A stretch of 64,000 nucleotides of DNA, from assembly GCF_036785885.1 (NCBI RefSeq), contig NC_092329.1, positions 1,116,001 through 1,180,000 on the forward strand. The letters run 5' to 3'. Origin of the DNA: Coffea arabica. Lineage: Eukaryota; Streptophyta; Magnoliopsida; Gentianales; Rubiaceae. Below, one piece after another: positions 48,563-61,408 of the stretch. Position 1 is the stretch's first letter, and every line of letters begins with the position of its first letter. A program made the position numbers and the translations under genes. The notes under the pieces were generated by a model. It saw only the letters and a list, made by a program, of their open reading frames with translations, did not search any database and had not been told where the DNA came from.

Positions 48563-51484
48563 AAACTTTCAACCAAGCAAGAAATAAGCTAAGTAGCAAA
48601 CTTTGCATTGATGGGTAAGATACACAAATTTTCAGTACCCAGAAATAACAACAATATATCATGCTCAGAGAACTACAAGCAGAACATTTTATTTATCTGT
48701 TATGCTGTTATCAACACTTTTCGTTCTTTATGAAGTACAAACACATTTGTGTACTTGATTAAAACAGTTTCAGTAATTTTGGTTAGCCAGTGCCAATAGA
48801 GGAGTCCAATGATAATGAAGATTCATATATCTCTTGATCATTATAATTTGCTTCAAATCATCCTAATCAATGAAGCAAAAGAAATTTCAAAAATATAATG
48901 TTTTAAATTTTATATACATGTAAAACTCAGATTTTTAAGAAATATGAAATTGTTAATGTAGTAGGCCAGACTAGAATAGCTTCTCACTGCCAACATTCAA
49001 ACATCCACATTCTTGAAGGATGCCTAACTACAAAACTATATTGACGATGACATTATTCTCATTGCTCACAATTAGAAACATACATAAATCTAGCTTGTTT
49101 TTCTTTTGATCTCTTTTGTACGTTATGTCTCCATCTCTTCACATGGATGTCTAGTTAAATTTGATAGTTTGCATCATCTTGCACACCACTATGGATCATA
49201 TCTGACGAACTTCAGTTAGCAATCCAAAGCCTCCTGGCACAGTATAGCATCATGTGATCTGCTCTCTAACTGAATGCAGAATGGAAATTGGCAAGTTGGC
49301 AATGATGTTCCCAGTGGAAGTTGAGAAGCATTCAGGAAAAGATAAGAAAAACTAATTGCAACTCAATTACTGGCACTAATTTGCATGATCTGGGGAGAGA
49401 TGATCAAAGCCAAGAGCCAAAAGAGATATACATATTGAACTGCAATACCAGTTGATCATAAACACCATACTCAGGTCATCAAATTTCTGCCGAGTCTCAG
49501 GTAGTCATTGAAAAACTCAAACAACAAAATTTGACCTATTGCCAACATTAATTCACCGAACTGCAATAAGAAAGTGTGCACACAAATTTTTGTTGTTGAC
49601 ATAGTAGAATCATCGAGTTTCTTGTACTAAAATGAAAACTATGGCAAAACTATAACGTTGCGAAGATCAAATACTACGTATACACAGTTAATAGTAGAGT
49701 GTTAAGAAGGTCAAAGAACAACCTTCTCACGCTAGTCTTCCCTCCCATTTCATCAGAATGATATGTTACTTCCTTATGTAAACATCTATCAATAAATTTG
49801 CATTAAAAAAAATTCTAGACACGCAGAAGAAGTCGATAGTATTAGTAATACTACAGAAGGTAATCAACTTCAAAGTGGAGCAGCTTTTAACTAAGATAAC
49901 TATCATACATAGAACTACCACAAGTCATTCTTAATAAATGCATTCATTTACATCAGGTAGTTGAATTACTATCCAGACATACACATTTAGAAGTTGACAT
50001 TTGTGTCAAGACTGAACAAAAGAGTTCATATTTCATAATTACGCTGAATTGTTAAGTCAATAGGAAGTGACCCAAAGGCGTAACTACTAATCAAAGAGTT
50101 TTTGGTACCTGAAAGATTACAATATTCTTGTATTAAGCGGCTCTCTAAACAGGAACTTCTCCTGCATAATTTCCCAAAAGGAAAGTTTCAAACAATAATG
50201 CTATTATAATACAAAATGAATTACCAAGCCCTGAGAAACAGGGCTTCACATGTCTTACATTTAATCTGACATTCACCATGTTCTGCACACTCTTATCTTT
50301 TGATTCACGTGTCTTATATTTGTCTGTTCGTGCATATGGGGTCGAGATCTAGCGGCAGGTTGATTTTGATAGCCTCCTTAGTCACTCGTCAATTTAGAGT
50401 TTGTGACTAGCTCCATCAGAATAATAATTCGTGTTGAATATGTGTCCTGTTTCAAGAAAATGTAATACAAATAAGAAATCAAATGTAGGCTCCTTTCCTA
50501 ATTTGTCTTCAGATGTAAATGGAATATAAATTATGTGATGTAAACAGGTAACCTATTGTTGTATTCGTGGCTTATTGGGAGCTTGTTCTATTTTAGCATC
50601 ATTTTCATAGATAGGTTTATGATAGTATGAGTTTTCGAAACTAAAAGCAGTTAAACCATATATGGAGATGGAAAAAGTGCAAGTAAACGTGGAATTTACA
50701 GCCCTTACAGAAGTTAAATTTCCTGTGTACCAAACTTCTGAATTAGCTCATGACAGGATCATCCTCAGATGGTACCATACAACTCTACTCACATGTAGGA
50801 TCTACATTCCTGAGACATGAAATGGGTCACCACGTAGTTAAATTTTAAATTTTGAAAGTAATCTAAGCATCTCTGAACTGCTTCATCTCATTTAATATGT
50901 ACATCTATTTGTGCTCTAGATGAAGAACTTAAAAATACTATAAGAGTCACAAAGATGAGAAACATATTCAGATCTAAATTCACCAGAAGCTTTGCTCCAT
51001 TATTAAATCCATCTGGCAGTTCTATCTACACAATTAAAATCAGCAAGAAATTTTAACAGACAATGAACGCAAAAGGGAAACAATTTTTTTTTTAAATAAA
51101 GGGAAACAAATATAAATTATGAAAATACTTCACTACATGAAAAGAGGATTTCAGGAGAAGAAAACGAGGAAGTGGCAAGGAGGTGGGGGCTGTCAACTAT
51201 TTTCTGAAGCCTACTGCTTTTTCTGCAGTTGAAGTTTAAGCAGTAGCATTCAAGAGTTTCATGCAATATAACATCCCCAGTATTGGATATTAGCGCCAAA
51301 TATCTTCCAAATAGTAAGTGCAAGATTATTAGAACAATACCTAAGCAAGTACCAATATCATCTTCATGCATGCAAAGCCAAGATAATTCTCAATGAGTAC
51401 CAAAAAGAACCTGAATAAGTGAATTTGCAGAAGGGCATTTTGAAGTACCGCTAAAACTTTATTTGATGCATGTGATGAAATAAA
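48563..51484. other. Intergenic, no gene seen
   Basis: About 2.9 kb of AT-rich spacer between the carboxylesterase piece and the 3' end of the PPR gene. I see no repeat ends, no protein-like frame and no RNA gene here. Confidence 0.5.
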
Positions 51485-53746
51485 TCATCCAACATCAAGA
51501 AGAGCACACTCAATACTATTTAAACAGGAAAGCTCCATAATCTGTGTTGTTAAAATCTGTAATGCCCTATATATCTCTGCTGTTTTTGGCCATGAATAAT
51601 TATCAGATTGAAAAACCAATATCTGGCGTTGATCCTCAATCCAGCTGCATCCCGGCTCCTTTTCAATGCCATTCTGATTCAAGAAATTTCTAACTCTATC
51701 GACCTCATCCCACCTCCCTGACTGAGCATAAATATTTGAGAGAAGCACTAGACTTGATGTTTTATGAGGTTCAATTTCAAAAAGCTTCCTAGCAGCAAAA
51801 TCAGCAAGCATCACATTTTTATGCAAGCGACAAGCCCCAAGAAGAGCACCCCATATTCCTGCAGTGGCTTGGACCTTCATTTTCCTGATTAACTCAAAGG
51901 CTTCCTCTAACCTTCCTGCTCTGCCAAGCACATCGACCATGCAAGTATAATGTTCAGCCAAAGGTTCAATGCCATACTTCTGCATCATGCAATTGAACAA
52001 GGTTAGACCTGCAGAAACTAAGCCTGCATGATTACATGCAGAAAGAACCCCAACAAAAGTAACTTGATCAGGAATGACAGCATATCCTTCCATTTCTTGG
52101 AAAAGTTTGCATGCCTCTATCCCATATCCATTTAGAGCATAGCCTGCTATCAAAGAATTCCAGGATACCACGTCAAGGTTATCAACATCACTGAATACAT
52201 CTCTGGCACTCAAGATACTTCCACACTTGGCATACATCGTAATTAGAGCATTACTGACAACAATATCTTTCATATAACCATTTTTCACCACAATGTGATG
52301 AAGTTGCCGCCCAAATTGCTCAGCTGCAAGACTAGCACAGACCCTTAGGCCAGAAGCAAAAGTAGATTGATCAGGCTTCTTTCCATCACGAATCATGAGC
52401 AAAATATTCTTCAGTGCATCCATGTATAACCCATTTTGTGCATAACCTGAAATTACGGAATTCCAAGAAACTATATTCTTTTCCCCAATTTGCTCAAACA
52501 TCTCAAGTGCTCTCTCCATTTTTCCTACTTGAGCATAGCCCGCAATCATGGTGTTCCAAGTATCTATTTTCTTTGGGGCCATATTTTGAAATAGATCGAA
52601 AGCTTCATCCATTCTTCCATGTTGAGCATATCCCACAATCATCGTGTTCCAACAGACAGTGTCACGTTTCCTCATGCGATCAAAAATTTGACGGGCGTCA
52701 TCGATCCTATTGTTCTGAATAAAGCCAAGCATCATGGCTGTTTGTGACCTTACATTTTCATAAGGCATTCTATCGAACAATTTCTTTGCTTCTTCAAGCT
52801 AACCAATTCGGACATGACCACTGATGATGGTAGTCCATGATATAGCATCCTTCTCTGGCATCTCATTAAATAACTCTACTGCCTTGTCAACCTTGCAATT
52901 CTGAATGCATGCAGCCAACATCGCATTCCAAGCAACAACATTTCTCTCCGTCATGTTGTTAAAGAACCCCTCTGCCTCTGAAAGGTGGCCATGCCTTGCT
53001 AAGCCACTCAACATTGTGGCCCAAGAAACGACACTTGGATTGGGAATCCTTTCAAAAAACTCCCTAGCAGCATTCAGATCACCAGCTTGCGTGTACCCTT
53101 CTAATACCAAATTCCACGAAATCCAATCCTTTTCTTCCATCTCTTCGAAAAACTTAGCAGCCAAACACATTTGCCCGCTACGGGTATATCCCGAAAGCAT
53201 TGTATTCCACGAAACCAAGTTCCTCACTGGCATTTCATTGAACAATTTCCTACCATCGCTGAGCATCCCATTATTGACATACCCCGTAATCAGTGCATTC
53301 CAACACGCTGCACAACTCTTATCGGGCATCGAATCAAATATTCGCCTTGCTTTTCCTACGAAACCGCTACGTGCATAACAAGTAATCATGAGACTGTAAG
53401 TAAAAGAGTCCCTTCGACGCATTTTATCAAATAAGTCAGCTGCTTCTTTAAAATAGTCATTATACAAGTAACCGCTCATCATTGTGTTCCAAGAAATCAA
53501 GTTCTTAAATGGCATTCGATTGAATAGAGCACAAGCCTCACTGATTCTTCCATTCTTAGCATAGGCGGAGATCATCGAGTTGTAAGTGACAGCGTTGGGA
53601 TGTGCTATTGCGTTGAATACTCTGACGGCCTCTTCAATGTCACCTCTTTTGGCTAGCTGGGTTATCTTTAAATTCAGCTGAAAGACATCCTGTTGACCTC
53701 TTCTATTCAGATGACCTGCTACAGAATGCAGCCTTGCTTTTATCAT
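51485..53746 (-). pseudogene. PPR protein (PLS class, E-type), 754 codons with one in-frame stop
   Basis: A single intron-less frame from ATG at 53746 to the stop at 51485, in one phase throughout. It is built of PPR repeats of about 31-35 residues (for example YNSMISAYAKNGRISEACAL and WNTMIVGYAQHGRMDEAFDL), then an E domain (IWGALLGACRLHKNV to EKEPGCSWIE); no DYW domain follows. Such proteins bind organelle RNA and support editing or processing in mitochondria or chloroplasts. One TAG at 52799-52801 (codon 316) splits the gene inside a repeat: ISGHVRIG, stop, LEEAKKLFDRMP. Everything on either side is intact, so the stop is recent, allelic or an error. An in-frame TGA just before the ATG fixes the start. 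Confidence 0.85.
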
Positions 53747-56700
53747 ATCAGCTCAATCAAGCGTAAAAAAGATCATCAGGCTTAGAGATATTCTGTTGTT
53801 TCTTGAGAGACACTGCTATTGCATCATTTGTGCTTTTGTGCGGAATTGCTCAGTTGAAGCCTGGGTTCGCATGTCCTTAAAAATTCCGCGTCAAACTCTA
53901 ACCCATACATCTAAATTTTTTAACCAATCACATTGGGTAACTTGACAGATTTTTACTTTCATTACCAAACTCTCTCACTCCCGAGTTTGGATTATTTATT
54001 GGCTATCTTCTACCTGCTAATTTGAATGATTGAGAAAAAGGTAATTAACTATTATCAAACTAAAATTAGTACATACATAATGTTTAATCCACACATTAAA
54101 TTGAATTTTAAACTTTGGTAGGGTCATATAACCTACATGAGAGTAATCTACATGAAAATGTCTATCATACACCTGTGATATACATCCAAAGGTGTTAGTG
54201 TAAAAAAAAAAATGATTACACACATTCAAAATTATTAGTGTAAAAAGATCACTAAATATCAGTGCATAAAAAGATTGCTACCATATGTGCATGTATTTAC
54301 ATCGAGTTTCAGGATTTTAGAGTTCTCTTACCAAACTCTATTGGATTATCCATCGAATACACCTCATCAATATCAAATCCTGACGGATTACCTATCGGTC
54401 GTCTAATCGAATTAATCATCGGACGAATATCAAACTTTACCCTACCTGAATATTAGGCATCACCCTTTATTTTTTTTACTATTTTATTTTATTTTTGAAT
54501 TGAGCATTAGTAATAACCACCCGTTTAGTTCTCACTTAGAAATAAAGATAGTAAACATGTGCTTAATTGTATTATGTTAGCATATGAAAACATTTTTCCT
54601 GTGAGCGCCCCCCTCCAAAAAAAAAAAAAAAAAAAAGAAGCTATTTCTTTAAAATAGAATTGAGGTTAGAATAATTAGAGATTCTGATCTTTCTTTATCA
54701 TTTCCATTTCTTAAATCTCATACCTTCCCACTAGAACAATTTTTTTTTAAAAAAAAAATAGCAAGTGTTTGTTTAGTTTGTGCAAGCGATATGTGATCGG
54801 TCCTGTCATGGCATAAAAATTGATTTTGCATGGTCCGAATCATGATATATAAATCTTGATACACGCGCATGGTTGACTCATGTATGGTTAACCATTGCAC
54901 AATGAATATGTAAAAATGATTAATTATAAACAGATACATGACTTCTCACCAGAGCATGCCTGCAGGCTCCCACGAAAGAATTTGGTGATTTGGTGGCCGA
55001 GAGGTCAACTGTGAAACCGCATTCAATGAAGATTTGTGGTTTAGGTATACAGGGGACTGTGCCATTGAAGATGAAAGTGTCGAAGCTGCTGATAAAAAGG
55101 TTACGGAAGTCACTGATGATGATCAAGTCCACAGACAGGAATATGTTTTACGTTAAGTTTCCTTCTCCCACGTCCAACAGGATATCAAAGTCTCCAGTTC
55201 TTCAGTTGACAATTATTACTCGCGTTCATTAACTAGAAAGTGCGAAAATTTTCTCTTCGTAGTCATGAGTTCTCAGTTTTTACGCCATACTCACACGTCA
55301 ATATTTTCCCAATTTCATATTATCCCATCTTAAATTGTAACATCCAGAGTCTCAAATTGTATTGACACTCTCTTTTCTGTGGGATTCTGGGTGAAAGTCG
55401 TCAACGATGACTAATTGACCAAATCAAGCGAGCCTGACAACTTGGCGGGCACACGGACACCATAAACAAAAAGAACACGCGTCCTATTCTTTTTAACCAT
55501 TGTTGCCTGCATCAGAATTCAGACCCTGGAATATCAAAACACTGACCCCGGGAATTTAAGAAAACCTGGTGGAACCAACTAGCTACGATTGCATTAGACC
55601 ACTAATCCACTGCTGAGCAACGTTAGCAAACACATGATTTTTAAGAGCACGAGCAAATTATTTCTGTAATTTTCTCTGCAACGAGAACCATGGACATCAT
55701 CTTACTGCCATTTCTCCCCTTTTTTTCCTGTCTGTTTGACACAAAAGTTGCTCCTCCATTCGTCTGACTCCACAACATGAAAAGAAGGTCGCAGGAAGGG
55801 GCACGGGGTAGGGGCTAGGGCAAGAGCAAAAGCGCAAGGAATGGGAAAACATATTGCAACTCTATGCTTTAAATTATCAGTTGTTATTCGCTATGCCCAG
55901 TACAAGAGTAAACCTCGACTATTTTCATGACAAATACAAGCCTCTTGCAAGGAGTAGACAATCAAATCCTGCTCTACCGAAGCCAAACCAAGATTTGACT
56001 GCGAGCCTATAAAAAAAAGTACAATAAAAAAGTTCCAAAAACCGTACAAGCTCCAAAACAACCAAAAGCAACAGATTGGTAATCGTACAAGCTCCAAAAC
56101 AACCAAAAGCAATGAAGCTTCTTATGCTATGAGCTTCCAGAGTGAAACTAATCAAGAAATTAAAGAACACCCCACACGCTAAGAATATTCACGATTGGCT
56201 CTTTACAAATGATGATGATACAGCTCGCAGCTACACAATCAAACATCGAGATAGATATCAAAGATTCCCAAGACCAAATCAGAATGAAAACGTAAAGCAG
56301 TTACCAAGAAGCAGAATCCTAATAAACCAACTGATCTCGACATGTTGCACACATGAACAAATGCATACTGAACAATCTAACTGTACACGATAGGAATAAT
56401 GCTTGTCTGCTCAACTCTGCTCTTTTCCCATACTTGAAAGTAATAAATTAATTTCAGGAGTGATTCAGCCAAAAAATAGTACCTCGGATTTCCAGTTAAT
56501 GCAACTGATCACAAGTTCTTGGGAGAATGGAATTATCAGGTACGCCATATGGTACCTGACACTCATCCCCAGCTTTACAATTGAAAAGGAATTTCTGCGT
56601 GCTTGTTCCATAAAAGTTGCTCCATCAAGGAGAATCACTAAGTGAGAGGAAAAATCTTTTCCAAATCTAAAGGGCATATCTCCAGAGTAATACAATCAGA

Positions 56701-57100
56701 CTTTAAAAAAAAAAAAAAAAAAAAAAAACCATGCCACATATGTTAAGCTATCATACAGGATAACAGCAAATTATGGTTCAGAAATAAAAAAGAATAAAAC
56801 AGAAGAGAATAAGTCATCCATTGAATGATTACAACTGATTATCACTACTAGGATCTCTAATTTCAGATTACAAACATAGAAATGACCTCGTTGCTACAAC
56901 AACATAAAGTTCCAAGAAATTCAGGTTTCATAAGTGCAAAAGCTAAAACACAAACACCATAGATGCAGATACACACAAATGCTAAAACCATAAACATGAG
57001 CTATACATATACAACCTTCTACTTTGCTACCCGAATTATCACATCTGCAACGTTGCTTCATACCTGAAAAGTTATAGTTGGTATCCACCTAACTTATAAA
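53747..57100. other. Intergenic, no gene seen
   Basis: About 3.3 kb. CGTACAAGCTCCAAAACAAC is repeated at about 56043 and 56087. Long A tracts lie at 54618-54636 and 56705-56728. Short open frames near 54920-55232 lack recognisable domains. Confidence 0.5.
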
Positions 57101-58934
57101 TCAATACGAGGCATAATAACTGGTAGAATCACGTGTATCATATCGGCCCAACCTAGAGCGATTAATATTATCCAATGCTGCCCCAAACACTCTTCGACTG
57201 TAATCATAATTGTTGCTGTCATAATGTGATCTATATCCATTAGAATGCTCATAATCATTGTTGTCATAATTGGATCTATACCCATTTGGCTGGTTTACAG
57301 ACACGGCAGGAGTGACACGCACTGAATAAGAAAGCAAATTTTGTTAAACACAAAAACAGAAGAAGTTGTAAATATTAAATGCAAGGGTTTCTAAACGCAA
57401 TGATGTCTTGAAAGTATGCATCACCTTGTGAATAGTTTACTTGGTGATCTTGAAACCTGCATGATGTCGATAACCTCATGGAATTTGGAGAAACGCCCAT
57501 TTCGTTATACGCTACAGGGTGAGGCCTCGGTTTGTGAGAGGAACTTACCATAGGCAAGTTCATTGAGGGCCTGTCTTGCCCAGAAATCTGTTTTCAATGT
57601 CCAAATATTACTATACTTTCTATGCAAGCTGGAAAAATCATGCCTCCTCAACACAATTTACAAATGTCAGCCTACACCAGTTGTGTAAGGGTCCATAAGC
57701 TAATTCAGTTGTTGCCTCTTCAAGAGAAGATGTAAGCGGAAGCTCCACAAACCCCTCCTCAGGAGGAGCAACAAATTTAACCGTCTCATGGAGTCCCACA
57801 GAGAAACCAGTCGCAGGCTGACTTGGAGGCCAATGTTGAAGAGTTAAAACAAAACAAAACAAAAACGAGAGAGAGAGAGAGAGAGAGAGAGCACGAATAG
57901 CAGTACAAATGTAGCAAAAAGTTACCACATGATACAGCAAATTGAGTCAAACATAAGACCCAAACTTGGGGGAAAAAAAAAAAAGATGGAGTAATATAGT
58001 GTATAAAGTAAAACTTACAAGATGAATCACAAAGAACAAGGACATACCGCAAATTTCAATGTTCTTTTGTAAAGGGTTACAAGGCCAGAAAAAAGCTTGA
58101 CAGCATAGTCTGCTACCTCTTCTGTTTCATATTGTGCAAATGCAAAACCTTTCGGCTTCTCAGTTTCTTTATCCCGAGGAATGTACAAGTCCACCACCCG
58201 ACCAGCTTGAATCAGAATGTCATACAGTACCCTATCACTTACCCTCTCATCTAGATTGCCTGCAACAGGCATAACCAAAAGGCATTAGATACATCCAACT
58301 TTGATTAACCTACCATGACAAACGCGGTCTGTCAAGATAACCTAAATCACTGTGCATTTCCATTGTCCGATTACTTACGAGTTCTATTTAACCAGAACCC
58401 AAATACAATGATGTCTATTCTTTTAATTCTTAACAACAAACACTGGCTGATTTTCGGCGACAATAAATTTTACACCTCATAACGCAATAGATAAATTTTT
58501 AAGCACCATACAACATCCTCATTATAATTTATGGCTATATTGAAAGGCTGAAACCCTAGAAAATTCTAACACGAGACATAATAGCCAAAAAGGAAAAAAA
58601 GAAAATCAACAACCATACTTTTGCCCCAAAATCAGCTTAATCAGAATGTCAAATGAGAAGCCCACGACACGACAAATCTCAAGTCGGGGAAAGGAAAGGC
58701 AAAAAAGCCCTAATCCTATGGATAAGCAGGAAGGAGTAGAAAACCAAAAAACCTTTCATGTTAACCTAGGGCAAAAAGAAACAGAATTACTTAATCCACC
58801 ATTACTCAACACGCTAAAATAGAATTCTGTCAAGACTTAAGGGAAAAAGAAGAAAAACAGAAAAGGCATCCGCAGAACCAGAAGAAAAGAAGCTTACCGA
58901 CGTAAACCGTGCAATTGGGATTCTCAGCCGCCAT
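57101..58934 (-). CDS. Small RRM RNA-binding protein (SF3B4-like RRM), 4 exons, 210 aa
   Basis: Exons on the minus strand: 58934-58898, 58259-58048, 57587-57425, 57321-57101 (211 codons with stop). One RRM occupies residues of about 9-86, with RNP2 VYVGNL and RNP1 KGFAFAQY in the frame NCTVYVGNLDERVSDRVLYD to TLKFAISGQD. It resembles the first RRM of the splicing factor SF3B4/SAP49 and small plant RRM proteins of unknown role. The C-terminal half is Tyr/Asn/Ser-rich with a tandem unit (NGYRSNYDNNDYEHS, NGYRSHYDSNNYDYS), a low-complexity tail common in RNA-granule proteins. A GTAAGT after PSMNLPM could be an alternative donor for exon 3, and a candidate cassette exon lies in intron 2. Nuclear RNA binding is inferred from the domain. 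Confidence 0.85.
57662..57817 (-). other. Candidate cassette exon in intron 2 of the RRM gene
   Basis: A 156-base stretch with CAG before it and GTAAAT after it on the minus strand. It is open in the frame that exon 2 leaves (phase 0), is exactly 52 codons and rejoins exon 3 in phase. The encoded text (for example PATGFSVGLHETVKF, APPEEGFVELPLTS) looks protein-like but I do not recognise it. Without the GTAAAT donor it would run on a few codons to a stop, so it could also be an alternative last exon. Confidence 0.35.
57867..57891. repeat. GA microsatellite in intron 2 of the RRM gene
   Basis: An uninterrupted GA run preceded by CAAAA repeats. Useful as a length-polymorphic marker; no function is suggested. 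Confidence 0.8.
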
Positions 58935-59870
58935 GAGCGATTAATTGATTTCTGGACGATGTTAGAGTAAGTTGCCAGAACCCTAATTCTTTTGAGGACG
59001 GTAGGTACCAGGTTTATTTTCGAGATCCTTTCGGATTACTATTATATTTATGGGGTTTATCGCGACGCCGACTTTTGGTTCTTTACCTGAGGGCTAAGGC
59101 AGTGCTAAAAGCGATTTTTTTTTTTTTCCTCTAAGATTCGAAACCGACCCTCAAAGCCTGTCTCGTTTCCAGACAAAACACTGCTAACACTCTTTTTCTT
59201 TTACCCTCCAACAAAAAAGAAAAAGAAAAAGAAAAAAACACCTCTTTTTCTTTATTGCTTCTCTTATTTCCTTTTTCCCCCCGAGGGCAGATGATATGAG
59301 AAATTTTATGATGTGGGATATTATTATATGTTTAAATGAAACTCACTCATTAGTTTTGGATCAATTCCTAAACATGTTTAGTCGTTGATCATGATCGATA
59401 CCTATTCGAGTTCATTTTCTTATAGTATTAATACTGCTAATACAAGTTTAGGCATTTCACCCATCCATATTTGTATTTACTGTTCATCATCTTTGGTTGA
59501 TGCTCTTCTCCCTGCCATTAATCCATATTTGTATTTACTGTTCATCATCTTTGGTTGATGCTCTTCTCCCTGCCATTAAAAGTTCATTAGTGATCGAGAT
59601 GGCAGGTCTCTCTCCTCTTGCCGATCTTTTTATGTTTACACCTACGATACGAGTCAATACACGTACTTGTTAGTGTGCAAGCACTCATTAGCTTGGTAAT
59701 TTAAGTTAGTTGATATGTATCATTTGTATCAGATGATAATAAGTGTTTTAAAAAAAAAAAAAAACAAGCAAGTTAGTTCTCAAAGCATAAACATCAATCT
59801 TCCAAAAGAAAAGTTCTTTTGGCTTTTATGGCATTCCACTAAAAATTCATATTATAATACTCATTACATC
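58935..59870. other. Promoter side of the RRM gene and spacer
   Basis: No gene seen. An AAGAAA-type A-rich run lies near 59215-59240 and a perfect tandem duplication at 59463-59578 is listed separately. Confidence 0.5.
59463..59578. repeat. Perfect 58-bp tandem duplication
   Basis: Positions 59463-59520 and 59521-59578 are identical head-to-tail copies (each starts ATCCATATTTGTATTTACTG and ends CTCCCTGCCATTA). Perfect identity implies a recent duplication or an assembly artefact. Confidence 0.85.
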
Positions 59871-59875
59871 AAAAG

Positions 59876-60130
59876 CCTTAATTAAAGGGGGTTATGTGTA
59901 TATTTTGAAAATCATAAAGGGATTATATAATAAAGTATTAAGTCATAAGGGGATTATATGATAAAATATAAAAATTATATGGGGTTAGTAGGTGATGTAT
60001 TTATAAAGGTAATTTCGACATTTTAAAAAGTTTTGTTACGAATGATTATTTTCGTTATTTTGATACTTTAGTTCAAATTATGAGGGGTTATGTATAGTTT
60101 TTGAAACTCTAAGGGATTTATGTCAAAAAA
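59876..60130. repeat. Remnant of an AT-rich repeat
   Basis: GGGGTTATGTGTATATTTTG followed by AAAGGGATTATAT (about 59887-59928) recurs as GGGGTTATGTATAGTTTTTG and AAGGGATTTATG (about 60084-60122). It looks like an old non-autonomous element next to the Tourist-type MITE. Confidence 0.4.
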
Positions 60131-60131
60131 C

Positions 60132-60284
60132 TAAGGCACTGTTTGGATTGCCATTTTCTACCAGAAAATTGCGTCGTTTTCCGTGATCACATTTTTCTAT
60201 TATCTTTTTTCCTCACATACATCAAATCGCTACAGTAATTTTTTCATGAAAAATGACGAAAAATGCAATCCAAACGGGGTCTAA
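60132..60284. mobile_element. Tourist-type (PIF/Harbinger) MITE with TAA target duplication
   Basis: The element spans 60135-60281 (147 bases). It starts GGCACTGTTTGGATTGC and ends GCAATCCAAACGGGGTC, inverted ends matching at most positions. TAA flanks it on both sides (60132-60134 and 60282-60284), the usual PIF/Harbinger duplication. Non-coding. Confidence 0.8.
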
Positions 60285-60459
60285 GCCACTAGGAGTAAAG
60301 TGGAATTTGCCTTTTAATTTAAACAAGACTAAGCAACTCATTACGTCAATTAATTTCACAAATCAGAAACTCGTTCGCTAGCGAAGATGAACCAAAACTT
60401 ACGCAACAACACAGATGATTGAAAAATCTATGTTTTCAGAACTAGACCGGGTATCAACT

Positions 60460-61408
60460 CGGTTGATGTGACCAAATCCTTGACACTTAAAACACTTGGT
60501 GTCTCGGCCACGCGGTTTGGGAGTTCCATTACTAGCCTTAAAGTCTGGCTTGGTCGTTGCCTTGGAAGGGAGGCCATTCGGCCTTGGAGGGTGAGGAGGA
60601 GCTGCAGCTTTCTTCTCCCTTTTTGGTTGAGAAATACGCCAATTTCCTGCTTGATAAGTAGTGCTTTGTCGCGCACTACCCCTCCTCTTGAGGCGCCGTT
60701 CAACTGTGACCGCTTTTTCGAGCATTTCATTCATGTCGAGGTAGTGTTGGAGTTCTACTACTTCAGCAATCTCGGATCTCAATCCATGTAGAAAACGAGC
60801 CATAGTGGCCTCTCCATCTTCACGCAAATCCGCCTTCATTATGGCCATTTTTATCTCTTTGTAATAATCCTCAATTGACATGGACCCTTGGTTGAGAGCT
60901 TGTAGTCGACAGTGTAGATCTCGGCTATAGTAGCTCGGAACGAACCTTTTTCTTATTAGACTCCTCATTTCCTCCCAAGTTTTCACAGGTCTCTCACGAT
61001 TTCTCCTTCGGCTTAGTCTAAGTTGGTCCCACCAAATGGAGGCGTAGTCAGTGAATTCCACAGCTACTAGTTTCACCTTTTGCTCCTCCGTATGGGTGTG
61101 GCATTCTTATACTAATTCAATTTTTCGTTCCCATTCCAAGTACGCCTCGGGTCCGACTTGCCTTGGAATGAGGGAATCTTGAGTTTGACACCTTTAATGA
61201 TGTCATCTCCTCGACGTTGGAACCTTTGATCATTTTGGTACCTTCCCTCAAACGCTTCCTCTTCATCATTTGAATATGTCGATTCTTTGCCCTTACTTGA
61301 GATAGGTGGAGGTCTCGAGTTCTCCAACTGATCAATCCGGTCATGCAATGGTTCAATATCATTCTTAAGCAATCGTTTGAACTCCCTCATCATGGTTTCC
61401 AACTGTAG
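60460..61408 (-). mobile_element. Ty3/gypsy gag fragment (fossil)
   Basis: Minus-strand gag-type sequence: a capsid-like region (IWWDQLRLSRR, RKRFVPSYY, MSIEDYYKEIKMAIMKADLR, FLHGLRSEI), then a basic region and part of a CCHC knuckle (CFKCQGFGHI) near the left limit. No pol follows on the left and no LTR is seen. The element is broken, with about one or two breaks in the visible gag besides truncation at both ends. The right limit coincides with the start of the plus-strand LTR at 61409, so the two elements abut or are nested. Age: old, relative to its neighbour. Confidence 0.75.

Noticed and set aside
52799-52801. RNA editing as an explanation for the PPR stop
   Set aside because: The gene is nuclear; U-to-C editing of nuclear transcripts is not an established plant mechanism.
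54920-55232. Overlapping short open frames on both strands
   Set aside because: No recognisable motif, no start context, no splice partners and no repeat evidence.
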